From positions 1 to 5,237 of the forward strand of contig PAKE01000033.1 of assembly GCA_002710495.1 (NCBI GenBank): DNA of 5,237 nucleotides. Direction: 5' to 3'. Position numbers and translations under genes: made by a program. Within the stretch, counting starts at the first letter, position 1; every line of letters begins with the position of its first letter. Origin of the DNA: Flavobacteriales bacterium (lineage in GTDB: Bacteria > Bacteroidota > Bacteroidia > Flavobacteriales > BACL11). Positions 1-5,237 of this stretch are shown here, one piece after another. The notes below the pieces were generated by a model that did not search any database, was not told the DNA's origin, and saw only the letters and a list, made by a program, of their open reading frames with translations.

Positions 1-150
1 TGTACCAGTCTGTGCAAGAGCAATTAGATCAGTTTCTTCTGCAAGAACAAAAGGAATTGCTTCTTGTTGTATAGGAGTAGGGGTTTCAAATCCTAAATCT
101 GTAATTGCTTTTAGGATGTTATTGTTTAATCCTATTTCAGAAAATGTCAT
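1..150 (-). CDS. DEAD-box ATP-dependent RNA helicase, N-terminal fragment (runs off the left edge)
   Basis: Only the first 50 codons are in the window; the gene continues past position 1. The peptide starts MTFSEIGLNNNILKAI and contains a textbook Q motif, GFETPTPIQ (residues 20-28, with Q28 the adenine-sensing glutamine), and an aromatic residue (F3) 17 positions before it, as usual for the family. It ends in AQTGT (46-50), the start of Walker A motif I (AxTGxGKT), so the GKT lies just outside. Members of this superfamily 2 family unwind short RNA duplexes using ATP, and bacterial ones act in ribosome assembly, cold adaptation and mRNA decay. Which subgroup (DeaD/CsdA, RhlE, other) depends on the missing C-terminus, so no symbol is given. 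The ATG at 148-150 is chosen because it puts the Q motif at the normal distance from the N-terminus. No Shine-Dalgarno sequence precedes it. A terminator and a candidate promoter upstream suggest it is transcribed separately from the nuclease gene. Confidence 0.93.
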   Translation of the reverse strand, partial: MTFSEIGLNNNILKAITDLGFETPTPIQQEAIPFVLAEETDLIALAQTGT

Positions 151-165
151 ATATTAAAATTTTTG

Positions 166-173
166 CAAAATTA
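166..173 (-). promoter_or_regulatory. Candidate Bacteroidota -7 promoter box for the helicase gene
   Basis: On the minus strand this reads TAATTTTG, an exact match to the Bacteroidota -7 consensus TAnnTTTG. It lies 15 bases before the helicase ATG, so a start site a few bases downstream would give a 5' leader of about 10 bases. I see no convincing TTG-type -33 element at the expected distance, and in such A+T-rich DNA an 8-base match could arise by chance. Its place between the upstream terminator and the helicase start is the main support. A perfect 10-base palindrome, TTTTGCAAAA (161-170), overlaps the box; it may be incidental. Confidence 0.4.
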
Positions 174-204
174 CTCTTTATTTATGATTCTGAGTGGTTT
201 ATAT

Positions 205-240
205 AAAAAAAGCCCTTTCTAGTAAGAAAAGGCTTTTTCT
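205..240 (-). terminator. Intrinsic terminator at the end of the receptor-nuclease unit
   Basis: The arms 207-220 and 225-238 pair at 13 of 14 positions around a 4-base loop (221-224); the single mismatch is 215 against 230. The GCC/GGC core is flanked by A/T pairs. Read on the minus strand, the 3' arm runs into seven T residues (211 to 205), the classic intrinsic terminator form. It begins about 65 bases after the nuclease stop codon. On the plus strand the T-run is shorter (five T, then CT), so it might also work weakly in that direction, but no plus-strand gene is seen to need it. It separates the nuclease transcript from the helicase gene. Confidence 0.85.
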
Positions 241-304
241 AGATTTATATTTTCTTATTAATTTTTTATAAGCTTAACCGAAATCATTAAACTGAGTTCA
301 TCAT

Positions 305-2449
305 TTATTCAATAACTATTGATCGTTGGGCAGTACCAAATGGAGTTTGAACTTTAACTAGATAGGTACCGCTCTTTAAACTTGATACATTTGCCTTAAC
401 TAATTTAAGATTATTAACATCTGAACTTAAAACCTCTCGTCCTAGAAAATCAATTATTTGATATGATGATATTGTTGTTGCGTCCAAATGTAAATTCAAT
501 TTTTCACTTGCTGGATTTGGATAAATGATAAATCCTCTCTTTAATAATTCTTCAACTGATGATGGCGTGCAAGCTAATGCATCATATGTCATATCTGAAA
601 AATTAATAAAACAAACATAGTCAATACTATCAATGAATGGGTTTCTATTACCCTGTAAAGAATCAATAAAATCATTCCGCGCAATTTCCCAACTATCTGG
701 TGGGTCTTGAAAATGCCAGTTTTTCAATACCATTTGATCTTGACTACTAGGAAGCGCCCAATTATTGCCATCAATTGAATTATAACAAATTGCTTGATAC
801 ATAATAGCTCTAGCAGCATCTCCTTTATGCTCGTCGCGTGGTTCAAAAACTGTCTGGCCATTTATATCTGTCCCAAGTTGACAAGCTAAGAATGAAGAGG
901 TTGGATTTACTACTTCTCCTAGTGGTTTATTACTTCTTAAAATATTTGCAGAGTTCAAATTTGACGGGAATAAATGATGGAAATCACTATATTCTGGTAG
1001 GGATTGAGCAGGGTTAGTTGGCATCCAGCTATGACAATATGTATGTTCACGACTGTAGCCAGTTGCAGTAAAATCAAATGGCTCTGTGTATATAAGGTTT
1101 TCTCCACTGTAAATACAAGTAATTACTCGTCTGTTTAATGTAGTGTCTCTAGCTTCAAAAAATGGAATCATTAAATCATCATAATAGCTATAATACTGCA
1201 TTTGATGTGGATTAATTAAAGTATGCAAATCATCCATAAAAGAAGTGGATGTTGTTGTAAGTCCACTGTAGTACGATGGAGAAAGCATTGTATTGGGAGT
1301 TAAAATATTACCCTCTAAAGGTAAGATGGTCAGATAGTTACGATACGCATCCGGACCATTATAACTGAAAATAGTAAAATGATAAGCTGTTTCTGCAACA
1401 ATATTATTTGGATCAAAATTAGTAGAATTTCCACTATAAACTACCTGAGCATCTCCAATAATATCTCCGCGTTGATAAACAGCGCCATCAACAGGAACAG
1501 CCGATATAGAAGAACCTTCCTTTCTTAAAATTAAATATCCGTCAACTGAATTAACTGCATTAAAGGAAGCGTTTAAACTATATGTTTTGACATTTGGGAA
1601 CAATAAGTTTGTTGGCTGGGCTAAGGGTTCAGTTGCTAAACCACCACCAACACCGTATAAGTTAATAACATAAAGCGCTTCGTCCACATCATTGCTTTCA
1701 ATATTTAAAATTGCTGTTCTAGTACCAGTTGCAGAAGGCGTGAAGATTAAATCTAAACTCATGGAGTCGGAAGCTAAAACCTCTGTATTCCAATTTGGTA
1801 ATACTGAAAAATCTGATGAATTACTGCCAGAAATTGTAATAGAGTTAATAATAAGTGTATCTATGGTTCCTAAATTCTCTACAGTAAATGTTACAGTATT
1901 TGGAGTAGATAATGGAGAACTAATAATATGAGTGCTACCAGTTACAATTGATGAATTACCCTGTTTAAGATTAATTTCCTGAGCCGGTGTCGCCGCACCA
2001 ATACTAACGCTTACATCATCTAAACCAATATTTCCAGAAATTTTATTTGTATAAATAAAACGTATAAATCTTGTTGATGATTGTGGGCTATCTGTAAACA
2101 TCACATAGCTAGCGTTTGGAGGTGAATTATGCTCATGTAGTGTTGTCCAATTAGTCCCAAAATCAGATTCCTCTACAGTGAATGTACCCCCTGAAAATCC
2201 ATTGCCAGTAAGAAAATAAGTTATATCCCCAGGGTTGCTATTTAAGTTAATAATTAAGTGATCACCAGTCCCATCAAACTTCATTGCTGGTGGTGTATTA
2301 CCAGAAGCTGTGTAAAAATTTGTTCCTGACTCCGTCCATCCAGTTGGCAAATTAACCGTTTGAAAACTCCAACTAGTTGGCAAAATAGCTTGCGAATAAG
2401 ATACTAGTGTTAAAAAAACACAACTTACAATTAAAATTATTTTTTTCAT
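305..2449 (-). CDS. Secreted multidomain endonuclease I (EndA/NucM-like) with T9SS sorting domain
   Basis: Complete 714-residue protein. Residues 1-20 are a Sec signal peptide (MKK, a hydrophobic stretch, then SYSQ). Residues 21-150 form a beta-rich module ending in GLDDVSVS, typical of choice-of-anchor/jelly-roll modules. Residues 156-267 resemble a HYDIN-type choice-of-anchor D domain (FTVENLG, GSNSSDF, ILNIESND). Residues 275-382 are fibronectin-III-like. The catalytic part, about 393-628, matches endonuclease I (EndA/NucM/Vvn): SREHTYCHSW with E468 and H469, DFHHLFPSN (489-497), N502 followed by RSNKPLGEV (505-513), FEPRDEHKGDAARAI (535-549) and QGNRNPFID (599-607). By analogy with Vvn, H469 would be the general base, with E468 and N502 holding the metal ion. 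Known family members cut DNA, and often RNA, without sequence preference. Residues about 637-714 (YPNP at 643-646, then KSGTYLVKV) are a type A T9SS sorting domain, so the product should cross the outer membrane and be released or surface-attached. The start is the ATG directly before the signal peptide. The gene follows the receptor gene by 15 bases and is probably co-transcribed with it. The fold assignments of the non-catalytic modules are less certain than the nuclease and sorting domains. Confidence 0.93.
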   Translation of the reverse strand: MKKIILIVSCVFLTLVSYSQAILPTSWSFQTVNLPTGWTESGTNFYTASGNTPPAMKFDGTGDHLIINLNSNPGDITYFLTGNGFSGGTFTVEESDFGTNWTTLHEHNSPPNASYVMFTDSPQSSTRFIRFIYTNKISGNIGLDDVSVSIGAATPAQEINLKQGNSSIVTGSTHIISSPLSTPNTVTFTVENLGTIDTLIINSITISGSNSSDFSVLPNWNTEVLASDSMSLDLIFTPSATGTRTAILNIESNDVDEALYVINLYGVGGGLATEPLAQPTNLLFPNVKTYSLNASFNAVNSVDGYLILRKEGSSISAVPVDGAVYQRGDIIGDAQVVYSGNSTNFDPNNIVAETAYHFTIFSYNGPDAYRNYLTILPLEGNILTPNTMLSPSYYSGLTTTSTSFMDDLHTLINPHQMQYYSYYDDLMIPFFEARDTTLNRRVITCIYSGENLIYTEPFDFTATGYSREHTYCHSWMPTNPAQSLPEYSDFHHLFPSNLNSANILRSNKPLGEVVNPTSSFLACQLGTDINGQTVFEPRDEHKGDAARAIMYQAICYNSIDGNNWALPSSQDQMVLKNWHFQDPPDSWEIARNDFIDSLQGNRNPFIDSIDYVCFINFSDMTYDALACTPSSVEELLKRGFIIYPNPASEKLNLHLDATTISSYQIIDFLGREVLSSDVNNLKLVKANVSSLKSGTYLVKVQTPFGTAQRSIVIE

Positions 2450-2464
2450 AGTAATATTATTATA
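2450..2464 (-). other. 15-base intergenic gap between receptor and nuclease genes, without Shine-Dalgarno
   Basis: On the minus strand the gap between the receptor TAA and the nuclease ATG reads TATAATAATATTACT, all A/T except one C. It contains no purine-rich Shine-Dalgarno sequence and no hairpin or T-run terminator. A/T-rich leaders without a Shine-Dalgarno sequence are common in Bacteroidota. The short distance and lack of a terminator support one bicistronic mRNA. Confidence 0.7.
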
Positions 2465-5237
2465 TTAAAAATTAAATTTTGCTGATAAATTAAACCTTCT
2501 CCCTAGTCCAAAAAATACACTGGCTGATTTTGCATCAAAATCTTTTAAATCTAATGCTTGGTAACCTGCATTATTTTGTGCGTCAGAAATATAAATCTCA
2601 TTAAGAAGATTAAGAATACTTAACTTAATGTCTAATTTGTGCTTATCTGATAATTTTAATTTATATCCACAATGTAAATCTATTAATTGATATGCAGGAA
2701 TTTTCCAACTTTCTCTGCCTGCATTATTCCCGCTTAAAGTCCCTGCATCAAAATCAGAAAAATAATCAGAAAAATATGTTCCTCTTAGTTTAATATATGA
2801 ATTATAGCTTGGCTCATATCTAATGCTTAAACCATATTGTGTTTGTGCTGCATCACCAACATGAACACCAATTGCATTATACCTTAATGTATCTAAGTTA
2901 GCAATTCCTTCGTCTGATGGAGAGTTATTATTACTATTGAGTATAATTGCTTCTCCCCCAGAAGTCCATATCCAATCTCCTATAGAAAGCAGCCCTTCTA
3001 TACTGATTTTTTGATTATATTTATATGCGCAATCTAATTCTAATCCCTTATGTCTTGCGTCCATTGGGACAACATCTGAATAAGTTTTGTCTTCAATTTT
3101 TTCTGAAACTCTTGATGGTTTATTTTCCCAAACAGTAAAATATGTATTTACATTAGCCGAAAATAAAGGTGAACGAAAAGAATACCCCCCTTCAATTGCC
3201 TTAACTTCTTCATTTTTAATATATTCTTGTAATGTATTGCTTCTTGTATAAATATTATCAAACCTTGGTGCTTTTGAAATATAGCCAGTATTGAAAAATA
3301 TATTATTATTCTCATCTAAATTAAAATTTGCTCCCATTTTTACTGTATACCCTCTTATCCAATTCCAATCAGTTGCAGCATGTTCAGCTTCTTTAGAAAG
3401 AACAGTATAGACCTTCCCATTATGCTCTATCTCATCATATACTACTTGTCTCTTGCCATCAATCTCAATAAATGATGTTCCTAATGCTTCATAATATGTT
3501 GTGTCATCAAGAACTAAATCTTTTTTCTTAAAATAATCTATTCTTTTATAAGCCGAATTAGAAGCAGAAATATTAATAAATGCGCTCAAAGGACCGTGAC
3601 TATACTCAGCTTGAGAAAACACTCCACTCCATTTTACAATTCCATCATAATTATAATCAATAATATCTCCTTCTCTTTTAATAGCTAAAGTCTGTGTTTT
3701 ATCACTCATTAGAATAATATTATTCTCATTTTTATCGACATTAATTGTATAATCTGCTCCTAATAAATCATAAATTTCACTATAATGCTCCCCTTTATAA
3801 TAGCGTATATCTATGCCTCCTGAAAGAGCCACCTTATCATTTGCTTGATAATTCAATGTAGACAGCCCTCCATACCAATAATGATTATTTATTGATGATT
3901 GTATATAACTTTCTGTTTTATATTCTGTGTCTGAATACTCAGTATTTATAGGAGGAAAAAGACCTGATCCAATATTCGCATTATATGCAGATTGCAAATC
4001 TACTTGTCCATTTTTTTCTCCAAGTCCTGCTCCTCTTGTCCCTCCACCATTTCCTACCGATACATATAAAATATTAGAAATATAAAGTCTGTTATTTACA
4101 GTCCAAAAATCCCTTAAAGAAAATTGAGGTTTATGATAATAATTTTGTCTTGTATTTAAAAGCTCTTTATTATGAATCGTATCACCATTATTACCTAAAG
4201 ACCATCTATCTAAAGAGCCCCAATGCTCATTATACTGAATACCCTTATTTGAAATTGATTCAGTAAAATCTGATGTATCTCCAAGTGAACGAGCAATAGT
4301 AGTGTCAAAAGTAGAAATTCTGTTTTTATATGTTCGCTGTCCATGTTTCTGTGGAGCCCCCATTGCCGATATACTTAAAATATGATTTCCTATCTCTTTT
4401 TGAATTTTAGCATAATAGAAATATCCTTCACTCCATGTTTTATCTACAAAACCATTTCCTCTTTTGTAAGAGCCAGCTAAAGTAAACCCCCAGTCCTTTG
4501 CAAGTCTTCCAGAATTATACCCTACTGTTGTTCGTAATTTTCCATAACTCCCAACAGATTGCTTTATTGTTCCTCCAGCTTTATTTCCTGTTCCTTTTGT
4601 AAGAATATTCATAGTCCCACCAACAGAAGGAATTGCAATTTTAGAAGCTCCTAATCCTCTTTGCACCTGAATATTTGAAGTAACCGCATCCAAACCAAAC
4701 CAATTACTCCAATACACCCAGCCATTTTCCATATCATTAACTGGAATGCCATCAATCATGACAGCAATGTTTCTTTGATTAAATCCTCTAATAGTAATTC
4801 TGGCATCTCCATCACCACCTCCACTTTGAGTAGCGTAAACACCTGGAGTTGAATTCAGAATCATGGGAATATCTTGAGAAGCTAATTCTTCATTTACCTT
4901 TTTTAAGGAAACTGTAGTAAAAGCAATAGGAGTTTCTCTGTCTCTGGCTACATCCGCTACAATATGAACTTCCGAAAGCTGCATAGGTTTTAATTTGAAG
5001 TTTACTTTAACAGATTTCCCTTCAGCTTTCACGGATTTACTTTCTTGAAGATATCCTACATAGGAAACAGTTATTTTTCTGTCACCACTATCAACTGAAA
5101 ATACAAAGTTCCCGTCAAAATCGGCAGCAACTCCCATCCCTTTCCCATATATAACAGAAGCTCCGATCAAAGATTCTCCAGTATTAGCGTCTATTATATT
5201 GCCACTAATTGTAGTGTTTTGTGCATAGGTAATAGCA
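2465..5237 (-). CDS. TonB-dependent outer-membrane receptor, 5' end cut by the window edge
   Basis: The reading frame stays open to the right edge, giving 923 visible residues and an intact stop; the start codon and most of the signal peptide are missing. The visible N-terminus, AITYAQ, looks like the end of a signal peptide. Residues 9-85 form a carboxypeptidase-regulatory-like domain (TISGNIIDANTGESLIGASV ... VSYVGY). A possible TonB box, ETPIAFTTVS, lies at 101-110. The plug domain spans about 112-215 (ILNSTPGVYA, ITIRGFNQRN, VMIDGIPVND, VQRGLGASK, PSVGGTMNILTKG). The rest, to about 923, is the beta-barrel, with the late motifs WKIPAYQLIDLHCGY and LSILNLLNEIYISDA and a terminal Phe (SAKFNF), the usual outer-membrane assembly signal. 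The family imports large or scarce ligands using energy passed on by TonB-ExbB-ExbD. It lacks recognisable SusC hallmarks and no SusD gene follows; a secreted nuclease gene does. The substrate is unknown. A TTG at 5168-5170 could be mistaken for the start, but it lies inside the conserved regulatory-like domain, so it is not. Confidence 0.95.
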   Translation of the reverse strand, partial: AITYAQNTTISGNIIDANTGESLIGASVIYGKGMGVAADFDGNFVFSVDSGDRKITVSYVGYLQESKSVKAEGKSVKVNFKLKPMQLSEVHIVADVARDRETPIAFTTVSLKKVNEELASQDIPMILNSTPGVYATQSGGGDGDARITIRGFNQRNIAVMIDGIPVNDMENGWVYWSNWFGLDAVTSNIQVQRGLGASKIAIPSVGGTMNILTKGTGNKAGGTIKQSVGSYGKLRTTVGYNSGRLAKDWGFTLAGSYKRGNGFVDKTWSEGYFYYAKIQKEIGNHILSISAMGAPQKHGQRTYKNRISTFDTTIARSLGDTSDFTESISNKGIQYNEHWGSLDRWSLGNNGDTIHNKELLNTRQNYYHKPQFSLRDFWTVNNRLYISNILYVSVGNGGGTRGAGLGEKNGQVDLQSAYNANIGSGLFPPINTEYSDTEYKTESYIQSSINNHYWYGGLSTLNYQANDKVALSGGIDIRYYKGEHYSEIYDLLGADYTINVDKNENNIILMSDKTQTLAIKREGDIIDYNYDGIVKWSGVFSQAEYSHGPLSAFINISASNSAYKRIDYFKKKDLVLDDTTYYEALGTSFIEIDGKRQVVYDEIEHNGKVYTVLSKEAEHAATDWNWIRGYTVKMGANFNLDENNNIFFNTGYISKAPRFDNIYTRSNTLQEYIKNEEVKAIEGGYSFRSPLFSANVNTYFTVWENKPSRVSEKIEDKTYSDVVPMDARHKGLELDCAYKYNQKISIEGLLSIGDWIWTSGGEAIILNSNNNSPSDEGIANLDTLRYNAIGVHVGDAAQTQYGLSIRYEPSYNSYIKLRGTYFSDYFSDFDAGTLSGNNAGRESWKIPAYQLIDLHCGYKLKLSDKHKLDIKLSILNLLNEIYISDAQNNAGYQALDLKDFDAKSASVFFGLGRRFNLSAKFNF
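2752..2775 (-). repeat. Perfect 12-base tandem duplication inside the receptor gene
   Basis: Positions 2752-2763 and 2764-2775 are identical (AATCAGAAAAAT on the plus strand). In the protein this falls in TYFSDYFSDFDAG, so the YFSD unit appears twice in a row with the same codons. The length keeps the reading frame. It lies in the late barrel, where related receptors often carry a similar Tyr/Asp-rich stretch, so it may be a conserved motif that happens to be repetitive and not a recent slippage event. Confidence 0.6.

Noticed and set aside
241..304. Possible small gene or RNA between the nuclease stop and the terminator
   Set aside because: Only very short open frames occur on either strand (for example a five-codon frame just after the stop), and I see no stable fold apart from the terminator. 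It is treated as 3' untranslated sequence.
1692..1931. 79-codon open frame on the plus strand
   Set aside because: It lies wholly inside the nuclease gene on the opposite strand, over a well-matched HYDIN-like domain, and its translation shows no recognisable domain. It is a shadow of the real gene.
2420..2449. Possible lipobox (IVSC, residues 7-10) at the N-terminus of the nuclease
   Set aside because: The hydrophobic stretch before the Cys is only a few residues and continues well past it (VFLTLV), and a normal signal peptidase I-type end (SYSQA) follows. A T9SS C-terminal domain also fits a non-lipoprotein cargo better.
2465..2500. Near-match to a -7 box (TAATTTTT) just upstream of the nuclease gene
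   Set aside because: It lacks the conserved final G of TAnnTTTG, lies in coding sequence at the end of the receptor gene, and is the kind of match expected by chance in such A+T-rich DNA.
2465..5237. SusC-type glycan importer of a polysaccharide utilisation locus
   Set aside because: The N-terminal domain is shared with SusC proteins, but the plug does not show the SusC signature I would expect, and the next gene is a nuclease and not SusD. Genes beyond the right edge are unseen, so this is unlikely but not excluded.

Overview
The window looks like chromosomal DNA from a Bacteroidota species, most likely a flavobacterium. Four observations point that way: a type IX secretion (T9SS) type A C-terminal sorting domain, a TonB-dependent receptor with an N-terminal carboxypeptidase-regulatory-like domain, very A+T-rich DNA with no Shine-Dalgarno sequence before the two visible start codons, and a TAnnTTTG-type -7 promoter element. 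All genes lie on the minus strand, so transcription runs from the right edge to the left edge.

Reading in the direction of transcription, the right half (2465-5237) is almost all of an outer-membrane TonB-dependent receptor. Its first codons, including most of the signal peptide, lie beyond the right edge. Only 15 bases separate it from a complete 714-residue secreted protein (305-2449): signal peptide, N-terminal beta-rich module, HYDIN-like (choice-of-anchor D) module, fibronectin-III-like module, an EndA/NucM-type endonuclease I domain with its REH and RSN motifs, and a T9SS sorting domain. No terminator is visible between the two genes, so they probably form one transcript. That transcript ends at a strong hairpin with a T-run (205-240). 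A separate unit then begins: the first 50 codons of a DEAD-box RNA helicase (1-150), preceded by a candidate -7 box.

The most interesting reading is functional. A surface or secreted nuclease is encoded directly behind an outer-membrane active transporter, which suggests (inference only) a small unit for breaking down extracellular nucleic acid and importing the products. There is no SusD-like partner in the window, and the receptor's substrate cannot be read from the sequence. I see no RNA genes, mobile elements, CRISPR arrays or clear signs of recent transfer.
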